Of a DNA stretch of 27,363 bases, positions 1-7,980 are shown one piece after another. The DNA is taken from contig CASEKF010000025.1 in NCBI GenBank assembly GCA_949288455.1, forward strand, positions 1-27,363. Reading direction: 5' to 3'. Position 1 is the first letter of the stretch; every line of letters begins with the position of its first letter. The translations under genes and the position numbers were made by a program. Source of the stretch: an uncultured bacterium. GTDB lineage: Bacteria > Vulcanimicrobiota > CADAWZ01. The notes under the pieces are model-generated. The model was not told where the DNA came from and did no database searches. It saw only the letters and a program-made list of their open reading frames with translations.

Positions 1-146
1 ATAGTATGCCCTATCATTTCAGGAATAATAGTACAAGCCCGAGCCCAAGTCTTTATAACTTTCTTTTCGCCTTTTTCGTTCAAGGTGCTTATCTTCTTTT
101 CGAGATTCTTGTCCACATAAGGACCTTTTTTTACTGATCTAGACAT
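1..146 (-). CDS. rpsS: 30S ribosomal protein S19, C-terminus cut by window edge
   Basis: Component of the 30S head, next to S13 and the A-site side of 16S rRNA. Read from the ATG at 146, the first residues are [19 protein letters not shown], the usual S19 start, followed by the family's [17 protein letters not shown] segment. About 48 of roughly 90 residues are present; the rest lies beyond position 1. The start is fixed by a GTGAGG ribosome binding site that overlaps the rplB stop codon, 10 nt away. It is the last visible gene of the S10-type operon and is probably translated in coupling with rplB. The identification is secure. Confidence 0.95.
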   Translation of the reverse strand, partial: MSRSVKKGPYVDKNLEKKISTLNEKGEKKVIKTWARACTIIPEMIGHT

Positions 147-156
147 TTAAAAATCC

Positions 157-984
157 TCACTTCCGGTTCCTTCTATTGACAATCATCCAATCGGCGCTCT
201 TGGACTTACGAGTTTTATAACCATAAGCAGGTTTACCCCATGGAGTACAACTTGGTCTTCCGGGAGTAGATCTAGCTTCTCCGCCGCCATGCGGATGATC
301 GCATGGGTTAGTGGCTACGCCTCTAATCTTAGGTCTAATGCCAAGCCAACGACTGCGGCCGGCTTTTCCTAAACTAATGTTTTCATGTTCTATATTCCCA
401 ACTTGACCAATAGTCGCTCTGCATGAAATATGAACCAGTCTTACTTCGCTGGAAGGAAGCCTTAAACGGGCATAATCGCCTTCCTTAGCAAGAAGCTGCG
501 CGGCAGCTCCCGCAGAACGAATCATCTGAGCCCCTTTGCCTCTGCGGAGCTCAACGTTATGAATCAAAGTGCCTAAAGGTATATCTCTCAAAGGCATAGA
601 GTTGCCAATTTTAACGTCGACTTTTTCGCCTGACAAAATAATATCTCCGACCTTAATACCCAAAGGAGCGATAATGTATCTCTTTTCTCCGTCTCTGTAA
701 TGAAGCAAGGCGATTCTTGCGCTTCTATTTGGATCATATTCTATCGAAGCGACTTTTGCGGGAATATTATCTTTGTCTCTTTTCCAGTCGATTATTCTGT
801 AAAGTCTCTTAACGCCGCCGCCTCTATGACGCGAAGTAACGCGTCCTTTATTATTGCGGCCTCCGCTTTTTCTTAAACCTACAACAAGACTTTTTTCCGA
901 TTCCGAACGAGTAATGTCGGAGAAATCAGATACCGTCATAAACCTTCTTCCGGGCGAAGTAGGCTTGAATATTTTTAATGGCAT
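157..984 (-). CDS. rplB: 50S ribosomal protein L2
   Basis: Core 50S protein needed for subunit association and for building the peptidyl transferase centre. At 275 residues it has the normal family length. The N-terminal [17 protein letters not shown] start, the [12 protein letters not shown] segment and the C-terminal [20 protein letters not shown] block with the conserved histidine loop are all present. The ATG follows a strong GGGGGAGGA ribosome binding site. A 97-nt spacer separates it from rplW, with nothing recognisable inside. The order rplW-rplB-rpsS is that of the conserved S10 operon. Confidence 0.98.
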   Translation of the reverse strand: MPLKIFKPTSPGRRFMTVSDFSDITRSESEKSLVVGLRKSGGRNNKGRVTSRHRGGGVKRLYRIIDWKRDKDNIPAKVASIEYDPNRSARIALLHYRDGEKRYIIAPLGIKVGDIILSGEKVDVKIGNSMPLRDIPLGTLIHNVELRRGKGAQMIRSAGAAAQLLAKEGDYARLRLPSSEVRLVHISCRATIGQVGNIEHENISLGKAGRSRWLGIRPKIRGVATNPCDHPHGGGEARSTPGRPSCTPWGKPAYGYKTRKSKSADWMIVNRRNRK

Positions 985-1081
985 CTGTCCTCCCCCTTTC
1001 TATCTGATTTTTTTTAATCTTTATTATTTTTAAACGCAAGCTCAATGCCGAGCATACGTTAATTCCATACGAGTATAAATC

Positions 1082-1384
1082 TTAAACTTCAAATAAAGGA
1101 GCTCCCATAAATTCAATCTTCTGATCAGGCTGAACTTTAACGATGGCTTTTTTCCAATCGGAAGTCTTGCCTACGTATTTCCCTCTGCGGCATGTTTTTC
1201 CGCAAACGTTCATAGTCGTAACCTTGAGTACGTTTACCTTAAAAATTTCTTCTATAGCGCTTTTAATTTCGCGCTTGTTAGCCGTTTTTAAAACTTTAAA
1301 CGTATATTTGTTGTCATATTTGAAGAGATTCATAGTATGTTCAGTAACGATAGGTTTTATAATAATATCTCTTGCCGTTTTCAT
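1082..1384 (-). CDS. rplW: 50S ribosomal protein L23
   Basis: L23 sits at the exit of the peptide tunnel and is the docking site for trigger factor and the signal recognition particle. The 100-residue protein shows the family features: the IIKPIVTEHTM start region, YTFKV.K.ANKREIKSAIEEIF in the middle, and a basic loop (KTCRRGKYVGKTSDWKKAIV). Its ATG overlaps the rplD stop as ATGA, and its GGAGG ribosome binding site lies inside the last rplD codons, so translation of the two is very likely coupled. Confidence 0.97.
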   Translation of the reverse strand: MKTARDIIIKPIVTEHTMNLFKYDNKYTFKVLKTANKREIKSAIEEIFKVNVLKVTTMNVCGKTCRRGKYVGKTSDWKKAIVKVQPDQKIEFMGAPLFEV

Positions 1385-2103
1385 GAGAGAACCTCCTCAA
1401 TATATTCTACAGCAGCTTTATCAAAAACGACGTTATCGTAATAAAGCAAGTCGTAAACGCTGACGGATTGATTTTGCACGATCTTAACGCCCTCAATATT
1501 GCGCCCTGATTTGCGGACTTTATTGAAAGCTTCAAGAGATTTTAAATACTCCTCAGTTACCTTCTCATAAGAATCTTCCTCAAAATAATCTATTATCTGA
1601 GGTTTCTCGGCGACTTGCATAACAAATAAAGATCTGCCGGTAAGCTTTAAATCTTTCATCATTCCTAAAAATTTTTTAGTGCTAATTTCTTCCATATTTA
1701 AAGAATCTACGACGAACATACGTTCCGCTTCAAGCTTAGCCGAAAGAGCATGTTTCAAAGCCAAACGACGTCTCTTTTTCGGCATAGATATGGAATAATC
1801 CCTCGGTTTAGGCCCAAAAGTAATACCGCCGCCCTTCCATATAGGGGAACGCCTGCTGCCATGACGAGCGCGGCCCGTACCTTTTTGTTTCCAAGGTTTT
1901 CTGCCTCCTCCGCGAACTTCTCCGCGAGTTTTCGTAGAAGCGCAGCCTAACCGCCTGTTAGCCAGGTGTTTCAGAACCGCAAAATGCAAAAGGGTTTCGC
2001 TGGCTTCATATCCGAATACGTCAAGGTTAGGCTCCATTTCGCCTACGACCTGCCCCGCCTTATTATAAATATTTAACTTTTTTGACTGTTCTATCTGTGT
2101 CAC
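1381..2103 (-). CDS. rplD: 50S ribosomal protein L4
   Basis: L4 lines the peptide exit tunnel; in some bacteria it also represses its own operon through the S10 leader. The 240-residue protein carries the tunnel loop GGGRKPWKQKGTGRARHGSR (residues 65-84) followed by PIWKGGGITFGPKPRDY. It is longer than the 201-residue E. coli protein, with extra sequence at the N-terminus and in the C-terminal half. The start is GTG, chosen because an ACGGAGGT ribosome binding site lies just upstream. 28 nt separate it from rplC; it overlaps rplW by 4 nt. Confidence 0.97.
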   Translation of the reverse strand: MTQIEQSKKLNIYNKAGQVVGEMEPNLDVFGYEASETLLHFAVLKHLANRRLGCASTKTRGEVRGGGRKPWKQKGTGRARHGSRRSPIWKGGGITFGPKPRDYSISMPKKRRRLALKHALSAKLEAERMFVVDSLNMEEISTKKFLGMMKDLKLTGRSLFVMQVAEKPQIIDYFEEDSYEKVTEEYLKSLEAFNKVRKSGRNIEGVKIVQNQSVSVYDLLYYDNVVFDKAAVEYIEEVLS

Positions 2104-2131
2104 GAGACACCTCCGTAAAAGCGCTTAAATC

Positions 2132-2764
2132 TTATTTCTTTTTAGCTTTAACAGACTCTTTTATAAGCAAAAGTCCTGATTTAGCTCCAGGGACGGCTCC
2201 TTTAACTACAAGAAGATTCTTATCGGAATCCACTCTGACTACCTTAAGTCCCTGAACCGTAACTCTCCCGGCTCCCATATGTCCCGGCTTGCGAGTGCCC
2301 TTGATAGTCCTTGCCGCATCGGTAGCGCCGCCGCTGCAAGGCTTGCGATGACTCATAGATCCATGGCTCTTAGGGCCTCCGTTAAAATGATGGCGTTTAA
2401 TGCCTCCGGCAAAACCTTTACCTATAGAAGTCCCAACTACGTCTACATACTGCCCCGCCTCAAAAACAGAAGCTTTTATTTCCTGGCCAATTTCGTAAAC
2501 GCTCGGATCTTCCACGCGGAACTCGCGAAGATGTTTCAAAACGGCCAAATTATGCTTTTTATACTGTCCTTCGACAGGCTTCGTAACTTTTTTCATGTTA
2601 GCTTTGCCAAAACCAAGCTGAACTGCGTTATATCCGTTTTTATCTTTTGTTCTAATTTCGGTGACAGTACAGGGTCCTGCAGAAATAACTGTTACCGGAA
2701 CAGACTTTCCAGCTTCGTCAAAAAGCTGCATCATACCAATTTTACGTCCAATAATACCTTTCAC
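2132..2764 (-). CDS. rplC: 50S ribosomal protein L3
   Basis: L3 binds near the 3' end of 23S rRNA and helps start 50S assembly. The 210-residue protein begins MKGIIGRKIGMMQLFDE and has the conserved extension GGIKRHHFNGGPKSHGSMSH followed by GTRKPGHMGAGRVTVQGL, all diagnostic. Translation starts at GTG, positioned after a clear AGGAGG ribosome binding site. It is the second gene after rpsJ, as in the canonical S10 operon. Confidence 0.98.
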   Translation of the reverse strand: MKGIIGRKIGMMQLFDEAGKSVPVTVISAGPCTVTEIRTKDKNGYNAVQLGFGKANMKKVTKPVEGQYKKHNLAVLKHLREFRVEDPSVYEIGQEIKASVFEAGQYVDVVGTSIGKGFAGGIKRHHFNGGPKSHGSMSHRKPCSGGATDAARTIKGTRKPGHMGAGRVTVQGLKVVRVDSDKNLLVVKGAVPGAKSGLLLIKESVKAKKK

Positions 2765-2808
2765 TTAAAAACCTCCTGCCCTGCTTCACTTACGCGGCGC
2801 TAAATTTT

Positions 2809-3120
2809 TCAACCTTTTATCTCGATATCGACTCCGGCCGGAAGCTCCATTTTTTCAAGAGCTGCGACCGTCTTCTGATCAGGATCAATGTAAATATCAA
2901 GAAGACGCTTGTGAGTTCTAATTTCAAAATGTTCTCTCGACTTTTTGTCAATATGCGGAGAACGCAGCACACAATAAACATTTTTCTCGGTAGGAAGCGG
3001 AATCGGACCGGAAATATTAGCTCCGGACTTCTTTGCCACTTCTACTATTCTTGCGGCTGATTCGTCAAGAATACGACTCTCGTATGCTTTTAGTCTGATA
3101 CGAATCTTCTGTTTAGCCAT
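2809..3120 (-). CDS. rpsJ: 30S ribosomal protein S10 (NusE)
   Basis: S10 is part of the 30S head and, as NusE, bridges NusG and NusB in antitermination complexes. The 103-residue protein starts [21 protein letters not shown] and contains [10 protein letters not shown] and [15 protein letters not shown], all hallmarks of S10. The ATG follows an AAGGAGG ribosome binding site. It is the first gene of its transcription unit: upstream lie a strong promoter, a leader of about 180 nt, and 535 bp in which tuf would normally be expected. Confidence 0.98.
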   Translation of the reverse strand: MAKQKIRIRLKAYESRILDESAARIVEVAKKSGANISGPIPLPTEKNVYCVLRSPHIDKKSREHFEIRTHKRLLDIYIDPDQKTVAALEKMELPAGVDIEIKG

Positions 3121-3173
3121 TTTTTGCGAAACCTCCTTAAATCCAACGACGCAAACTAATTATATATTCTATT

Positions 3174-3211
3174 AAAAAACTGCCGGAAAAGCATATTTTA
3201 TGCCTAACCGG
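3174..3211 (-). promoter_or_regulatory. Hairpin plus T-run in the rpsJ leader, possible attenuator
   Basis: On the minus strand, CCGG pairs with CCGG around an inner GCATA/TATGC stem with a 4x4 internal loop, and CAG then TTTTTT follows. It lies between the rpsJ promoter and the rpsJ start, where S10 operons are often controlled by attenuation. The stem is modest, so this is a candidate only. Confidence 0.35.
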
Positions 3212-3308
3212 ATTTTTGAATATCTTCACGGCGATCATTCCAAATCGCTCGCTCATCTAACATTTTTTTTGAGATATCGAACGGGAACGCCTCTCCAAAG
3301 GTTACTAC

Positions 3309-3337
3309 ATTATATTTAATATTCTGAAAAAAATCAA
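3309..3337 (-). promoter_or_regulatory. Sigma70-type promoter of the rpsJ operon
   Basis: Minus strand: TTGATT (3332-3337), a 17-nt spacer, TATAAT (3309-3314). Transcription would start near 3302, giving a leader of about 180 nt before the rpsJ ATG. Match and spacing are near ideal. Confidence 0.75.
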
Positions 3338-3401
3338 GCCTTTTCTATATTTTTTTTAAATAATGACTGAAATATAGGCGCTAATCAACGTTCAAACGAA
3401 T

Positions 3402-3470
3402 AAAAAATGCGACGTCGCTCTCCTCCTCAATAGGCGAAGTATTCCTTTCGCGCTCGGAGGTTCTCCAAGC
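3402..3470 (-). terminator. Possible fusA terminator
   Basis: On the minus strand, CCTCC (3466-3470) pairs with GGAGG (3422-3426), enclosing a GCGAA/TTCGC stem. A GCGACGTCGC palindrome (3409-3418) and then TTTTTT (3402-3407) follow. It lies about 185 nt past the fusA stop and before the rpsJ promoter. The gap between the main stem and the T-run lowers confidence. Confidence 0.4.
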
Positions 3471-3655
3471 TTCGTTAGAATTTCCCGCGAAGTATCGAGC
3501 CATAAGCGGACTATCCCCGCGTATCCCGCGGTTTTTCCGGAGACAGACGCAATTCATCCGTTCTCTTAACGACTAAAAAGTACTGACGAAAAAGTTAAAT
3601 TTTAAAATTACGCAAAACGACGGCTTTAAAAGTATCAATTTATAAACCGGAAAAA

Positions 3656-5752
3656 TCAGTATGCCGTCCCATACATTTTAGCTAAAATTTCCGTCTGTAT
3701 ATTCGAAGGCACTTCGCTGTAACGTAAAAATTCCGAGGAAAATACCGCTCTCCCTTGAGTCAAAGATCTTAAATCAGTAGCGTAACCGAACATTGCGGAA
3801 AGAGGAACCGAAGCTTCGGTTTCCTGCATTCCTCCGGACAAAGATTCCATACGTTCGATTCTGCCGCGTCTCGAATTCAAATCGGCTATAACTTCCCCAA
3901 GATACTGTTCCGGAGTCTCTACCGCAACTTTCATTATAGGCTCCATCAAAAACGACTCGTTCTTTGCCAAAGCGTCTCTAACGGCCATCGTAGCGGCGAT
4001 TTTAAACGCTAATTCGCTTGACTCTAACTCTCTGTAGGCTCCGCCTGTCAAGGTTACTTTAACTCCGATTACGGGATATCCAATCAAGACTCCGGTTTCA
4101 AGAGCGTCATGTATTCCCTGACGTATAGAAGGAATAAATTCCTTCGGAATTTCGTTATTTTCCAAAGCGTTTTCAAACTCAAAGCCGGAAGTATTCTCGT
4201 CAGGCTGCAAAGATATACGCACATGACCAAAAATATTTTTTCCGCTCATTTGTTTTTCAAAAACGGATTCTCCGATTGAAAATTTGCGTACGGATTCTTT
4301 AAATGCGACTTGAGGCTTGCCTACCGCAGCGTCTACTTTAAAATCATGAAGAATTCTATCGGTTATTATTTCCAAATGCAATTCGCCCATTCCGGAAAGA
4401 ATAATTTGTCCGGTTTCGTCGTCGACAGAGACTTTAAACGTAGGATCTTCGTCCTGCAATTTTTCCAAAGTATCGGAGAGATGTTCTTGTTCGGCTCTCG
4501 TAGCCGGCTCTATGGAGACAGATATTACAGGCTCTGGAAAAGTTATATTTTCAAGAAGAATATGACGTTTATCATCGCAGAGAGAATCTCCCGTTTTGAC
4601 GTTTTTAAGCCCTACTACCGCGTAAAGATCTCCGGCGGAAGCCATGTCCACTTCTTCTCGGTGATCGGCGTGAAGACGCATAATTCTATTAAAACGCTCC
4701 CGTTTCCCGGTTCTTACGTTATAAGCCGTAGCTCCGGTATTTATCTTTCCGGAATACACTCTTATATAAGTCAATTTTCCAAAAGGATCAGATTGTATTT
4801 TATACACTAGAGCGGAAAAAGGCTCTTCCGAGGAAGCTTTACGAGTTATCTCCTTACCTGAAGAAGGATCGATTCCTTTAACCGGAGGCACGTCCAGAGG
4901 AGAAGGAAGATAATAAACCACCGCGTCCAAAAGAGGCTGTACTCCCTTATTTTTCAGCGAAGAACCGCAGAAAACCGGAACTAAAGAAAGATTTATAACG
5001 CCTTTTCTAACGGCTTCGCATATCTCTTCTTCCAAAATATCGTCGCCTGAAAAATACTTTTCCATAACATCGTCGGAAAATTCAGCCGCCGTTTCTATCA
5101 AAATATTCCTGTACTCGGATGAAATTTTCGAATAAGATTCCGGAATCTCGACGATTTCAGGATTCAGCCCTAATTCGTCCTTATATATAACCGCTTTCAT
5201 GGACACTAAATCCACCATACCTTGAAAATCGCTCTCTTCGCCTATCGGAATTTGCATTATTAAGGGCTTTGCTGCTAATTTTTCTCTGATTTTCTCTACG
5301 GCTCCAAAAAAATTAGAACCCGTTCTATCCATTTTATTAACATATGCGATTCTAGGAACCCCATATTTATCGGCTTGTCTCCATACCGTTTCAGACTGCG
5401 GCTGAACTCCGCCCACGGCGTCAAAAACAACGATAAGGCCGTCTAAAACTCTCAAAGATCTCTCAACTTCGGCGGTAAAGTCGACATGTCCAGGGGTATC
5501 TATAATATTTATTCTGCAATTTTTCCATGAACAATACGTGACGGCCGAAACTATCGTTATGCCCCTTTCCCTTTCCTGCGCCATCCAATCGGTTATTGTT
5601 GAGCCGTCGTCCACTTCCCCAATTTTATGAACTCTACCGGTATAAAACAAAATATGTTCGGTCGTAGTGGTCTTTCCTGCGTCAATATGAGCGGCAATGC
5701 CTATATTGCGCACAAATTTTAAATCGGAGTCTCCCGTATCGCTATTTTTCAT
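3656..5752 (-). CDS. fusA: Translation elongation factor G
   Basis: GTPase that drives translocation of tRNA and mRNA on the ribosome and takes part in ribosome recycling. All GTP-binding motifs are intact: P-loop AHIDAGKT (21-28), DTPGHVDF (85-92), NKMD (139-142) and the [11 protein letters not shown] element. At 698 residues it is a normal five-domain EF-G. The switch region reads [15 protein letters not shown] where the commonest EF-G has HKIGEVHDGAATMDW; similar variants occur in some phyla with several EF-Gs, so the subfamily deserves a check. The ATG follows AAAAGGTGA, 7 nt away. It has its own upstream promoter-like sequence and is separated from rpsG (322 bp) and rpsJ (535 bp), unlike the compact str operon. 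Confidence 0.96.
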   Translation of the reverse strand: MKNSDTGDSDLKFVRNIGIAAHIDAGKTTTTEHILFYTGRVHKIGEVDDGSTITDWMAQERERGITIVSAVTYCSWKNCRINIIDTPGHVDFTAEVERSLRVLDGLIVVFDAVGGVQPQSETVWRQADKYGVPRIAYVNKMDRTGSNFFGAVEKIREKLAAKPLIMQIPIGEESDFQGMVDLVSMKAVIYKDELGLNPEIVEIPESYSKISSEYRNILIETAAEFSDDVMEKYFSGDDILEEEICEAVRKGVINLSLVPVFCGSSLKNKGVQPLLDAVVYYLPSPLDVPPVKGIDPSSGKEITRKASSEEPFSALVYKIQSDPFGKLTYIRVYSGKINTGATAYNVRTGKRERFNRIMRLHADHREEVDMASAGDLYAVVGLKNVKTGDSLCDDKRHILLENITFPEPVISVSIEPATRAEQEHLSDTLEKLQDEDPTFKVSVDDETGQIILSGMGELHLEIITDRILHDFKVDAAVGKPQVAFKESVRKFSIGESVFEKQMSGKNIFGHVRISLQPDENTSGFEFENALENNEIPKEFIPSIRQGIHDALETGVLIGYPVIGVKVTLTGGAYRELESSELAFKIAATMAVRDALAKNESFLMEPIMKVAVETPEQYLGEVIADLNSRRGRIERMESLSGGMQETEASVPLSAMFGYATDLRSLTQGRAVFSSEFLRYSEVPSNIQTEILAKMYGTAY

Positions 5753-5889
5753 ACTAAATCACCTTTTAGAAATGTATTTAAACCTGATTCCGGCAAAGTA
5801 AATCTAAACGTCTATTTTAAAAACTTGTTCTATATAAACTAAAAAATTACGAAAGATTATCTTCTATTAAAAGATATTATAAATGTTTA

Positions 5890-5919
5890 AGTTTATCCGA
5901 ATAAATTAACTTTTGTCAA
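5890..5919 (-). promoter_or_regulatory. Probable fusA promoter
   Basis: Minus strand: perfect TTGACA (5914-5919), 18-nt spacer, TAAACT (5890-5895). A TATAAT (5876-5881) lies slightly further on but has no -35 element at the right distance. Either would give a leader of about 110-130 nt. Confidence 0.5.
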
Positions 5920-5985
5920 AAGAAAAAACGGAGACTACCGCAAAATATTCCGAGAAAGATTTGCAGCGCCCTCCGCCATTTCCAT

Positions 5986-6030
5986 AAAAAAATCTTAGAG
6001 GAGACGTCTATACTAAAAATAGAAATCTCC
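5986..6030 (-). terminator. Probable terminator of rpsL-rpsG
   Basis: On the minus strand GGAGA (6026-6030) pairs with TCTCC (6000-6004) and, across a 2x2 internal loop, TCTAT (6019-6023) pairs with ATAGA (6007-6011) around a 7-nt loop. Seven T (5986-5992) follow after a 7-nt gap. It lies about 45 nt past the rpsG stop. Confidence 0.5.
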
Positions 6031-6074
6031 GCTAAAACGGCACAATCCAAGCAAACGATTGAGATACGGAAAGA

Positions 6075-6545
6075 TTACCATTTATAATGCGAGAAAGCTT
6101 TATTAGCTTCAGCCATTTTATGAGTGTCTTCTTTCTTTTTAACGGAAGCTCCGACTCCCTGAGCGGCATCCATAAACTCATTGGCAAGCTTATCCACCAT
6201 AGTTTTACCTTTGCCCTTACGGGAATTTCCTACCAGCCATCTCATTGCTAACGCGCGCTTGCGTTCAGGTCTTACGTCAACCGGAACCTGATAAGTGGCT
6301 CCGCCTACGCGGCGAGGCCTGACTTCTACTAAAGGAGAAACATTTTCCATAGCCTGCTTAAAAACTTTAACCGGATCTTTGCCTGTTTTGGCGGCAATAA
6401 TATCTAAAGCTCCGTAAAAAATTTTTTCCGCAGTGCCTTTTTTCCCGTCCAGCATAAGCTTATTCATAAAACGAGCGATTGTTTCGTCGCCATAGACGGG
6501 ATCGACAATGACTTTTCTTTTCTCAACAGGGCCTTTTCTTGGCAT
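6075..6545 (-). CDS. rpsG: 30S ribosomal protein S7
   Basis: Primary 16S rRNA-binding protein that nucleates assembly of the 30S head and contacts the E-site tRNA. The 156-residue protein starts [10 protein letters not shown] and has [25 protein letters not shown] and the C-terminal [18 protein letters not shown] block, all diagnostic. Length is normal. The ATG follows CGGAGGA, which directly follows the rpsL stop; only 15 nt separate the two genes, so they are cotranscribed and probably translationally coupled. Confidence 0.98.
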   Translation of the reverse strand: MPRKGPVEKRKVIVDPVYGDETIARFMNKLMLDGKKGTAEKIFYGALDIIAAKTGKDPVKVFKQAMENVSPLVEVRPRRVGGATYQVPVDVRPERKRALAMRWLVGNSRKGKGKTMVDKLANEFMDAAQGVGASVKKKEDTHKMAEANKAFSHYKW

Positions 6546-6560
6546 AACAAAATTCCTCCG

Positions 6561-6986
6561 TTACTTCTTTCCGTCTTTAGGTCTCTTAGAGCCATATTTA
6601 GATCTTGACTGACGGCGATTATTTACTCCGGCGGTATCAAGAGTCCCTCTGATGATATGATATCTGATACCGGGAAGATCTCTTACCCTTCCTCCTCTTA
6701 TCATAACCACAGAGTGTTCCTGAAGATTATGACCTATACCGGGAATGTAAGCCGTAACTTCGATTCCATTTGTAAGTCTGACTCTGGCTACTTTTCTTAA
6801 AGCCGAGTTAGGTTTTTTGGGAGTTATGGTCTTAACCTGGGTACAAACGCCTCTCTTTTGAGGAGAGCCGGGCGATGTGAAAGTCTTCAGTTTAAGAGAA
6901 TTATAGCATACTCCGAGCGCAGGAGACTTACTTTTTTTCTTAGGGGTTCTTCTACCCTTTCTAACCAACTGATTGATTGTAGGCAT
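6561..6986 (-). CDS. rpsL: 30S ribosomal protein S12, long form
   Basis: Decoding-centre protein that controls accuracy and is the classic site of streptomycin resistance. Conserved blocks [39 protein letters not shown] and [19 protein letters not shown] are present, and the lysines of the PKKPNS loop are wild type. The protein has 141 residues against about 124 in E. coli; the extra residues, around [14 protein letters not shown], lie between PAL and PQKRGVC, the same place as in Bacillus S12. The ATG follows GGAGAGGT. It is first in its transcript, about 100 nt downstream of a near-consensus promoter. Confidence 0.98.
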   Translation of the reverse strand: MPTINQLVRKGRRTPKKKSKSPALGVCYNSLKLKTFTSPGSPQKRGVCTQVKTITPKKPNSALRKVARVRLTNGIEVTAYIPGIGHNLQEHSVVMIRGGRVRDLPGIRYHIIRGTLDTAGVNNRRQSRSKYGSKRPKDGKK

Positions 6987-7359
6987 AACTACCTCTCCGT
7001 TTTTATAATAAATTATTTTCCTTTATATTTTCACTCCGTACCTTTATGCCTAAAAATCCCTAAAAAAGATACGGCCTTTAACACGTTTCTTTATTTTATC
7101 ACCCAAAATTTGTTATGTCAAGTATCTAAAATTTACGTCTCCTCCTTAATTCGCCAAGACTATGACAAGGTAGTGAATAAAAGTTATCGGGAAATAAATA
7201 TATAAGTTTATAACATTTATAATAATGACAAAAAGATACTAAGGAACAATACGACGCGTCAATATCTTTCATAATATTCCCAAAATATAACAGGATAAAA
7301 CTTAAAAATCATAAAAATAAATAATAAACGAAAGAATAAAAACGAAGGCTATAATACGA
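6987..7359. other. Divergent intergenic region between rpsL and the exonuclease gene
   Basis: 373 bp, AT-rich. It carries the rpsL promoter on the minus strand (7093-7121). On the plus strand there are several TATAAT-like strings (7218-7223, 7350-7355) but none with a good -35 element at the right spacing. No coding sequence or structured RNA was recognised. Confidence 0.6.
7093..7121 (-). promoter_or_regulatory. Strong sigma70-type promoter of rpsL-rpsG
   Basis: Minus strand: TTGACA (7116-7121), exactly 17 nt, TAAAAT (7093-7098), with a TG extended -10 dinucleotide. Transcription should start near 7086, giving a leader of about 100 nt. This is one of the two best promoters in the window. 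Confidence 0.85.
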
Positions 7360-7980
7360 ATGAAAATATTAGGCATAGATTTCGAAACCGCAAATAATGA
7401 GAGACCGTCGCCCTGCAGTATTGGAATATATTTAAAAGAACTTTTCGCAAACGAGCCTATAATTAACAAAGAAATCTTGATAAATCCTGAGGACTATTTC
7501 GACGATTTTAATATTACGATACATGGAATAACGGAAGAAATGGTAGAAAACGCTCCTAAATTTCCGGAAATTATGCGATATCTAAACTCCTTGCTGCCGG
7601 ATGACAACAGCGTCGTGATAGCTCATAACGCGGCTTTCGATATGAATATATTAGTAAAAAGCTGCGGAAAGTATAAACTGTCAATCCCTGATTTTACGTT
7701 CATGGACACTTTAGCGATAGCCAGGCGAATGGCAAAATTAGAATCATATAAGTTGACGGCGGTGGCGGATTACTTTGGACTTCCTAAGTTTAATCATCAT
7801 AGAGCCGGAGCAGACGCGGAAGTCTGCGCTCTAATATTTGAAAAATTCATGGAAAAGGGAGGGTTTTCAAATTATTTCAAAATGGCGGAAGCTATAGGGT
7901 TAACCGCGGGAAAAGTGAAGAACGGCGCATATTTTCCCTGCGGAAAAACAAAGCGGAACAAAGGAGAGAAAAACCAGTGA
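7360..7980 (+). CDS. DEDDh-family 3'-5' exonuclease (DnaQ-like)
   Basis: Predicted 3'-5' exonuclease of the DnaQ / DNA polymerase III epsilon superfamily. Metal-binding residues are in place: DFET (D7, E9), AHNAAFDMNIL (D94) and HHRAGADAE (H147, D152), the DEDDh pattern; IHGIT (54-58) is also typical. At 206 residues it is a single exonuclease domain with a short C-terminal tail containing AYFPCGK. The ATG follows a weak GAAGG. The stop overlaps the next gene's GTG start by 4 nt, so the two are translationally coupled, which suggests a joint job with the coiled-coil ATPase downstream. It could be a stand-alone repair exonuclease; it lacks the linker that tethers a replicative epsilon subunit to the polymerase. 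Substrate cannot be read from sequence. Confidence 0.85.
   Translation: MKILGIDFETANNERPSPCSIGIYLKELFANEPIINKEILINPEDYFDDFNITIHGITEEMVENAPKFPEIMRYLNSLLPDDNSVVIAHNAAFDMNILVKSCGKYKLSIPDFTFMDTLAIARRMAKLESYKLTAVADYFGLPKFNHHRAGADAEVCALIFEKFMEKGGFSNYFKMAEAIGLTAGKVKNGAYFPCGKTKRNKGEKNQ

Larger units (their letters stand above)
3121..3655. other. Long intergenic region between fusA and rpsJ; no tuf
   Basis: This 535-bp stretch has no credible coding sequence on either strand. In most bacteria tuf (EF-Tu) sits here. From the fusA side it holds a nested GC-rich hairpin followed by six T on the minus strand (3402-3470), then a sigma70-like promoter for rpsJ (3309-3337) and a small hairpin in the rpsJ leader (3174-3211). 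I saw no EF-Tu remnant and no tRNA T-loop. It separates the fusA unit from the S10 unit. Confidence 0.7.
5753..6074. other. Intergenic region between rpsG and fusA
   Basis: 322 bp with no credible gene. On the minus strand it first holds a hairpin with a downstream T-run (likely end of rpsL-rpsG) and then TTGACA- and TATAAT-like elements ahead of fusA. Nothing else was recognised. Confidence 0.6.

Noticed and set aside
2279-2803. Long plus-strand frame opposite rplC
   Set aside because: Antisense to a definite ribosomal protein gene, no family resemblance and no ribosome binding site.
3121-3655. Possible remnant of tuf or a tRNA gene
   Set aside because: No frame resembles EF-Tu and no tRNA T-loop or acceptor pairing could be recognised.
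7350-7355. TATAAT just before the exonuclease ATG as a promoter
   Set aside because: Only 4 nt from the ATG and no -35 element at a suitable distance; the region is very AT-rich.
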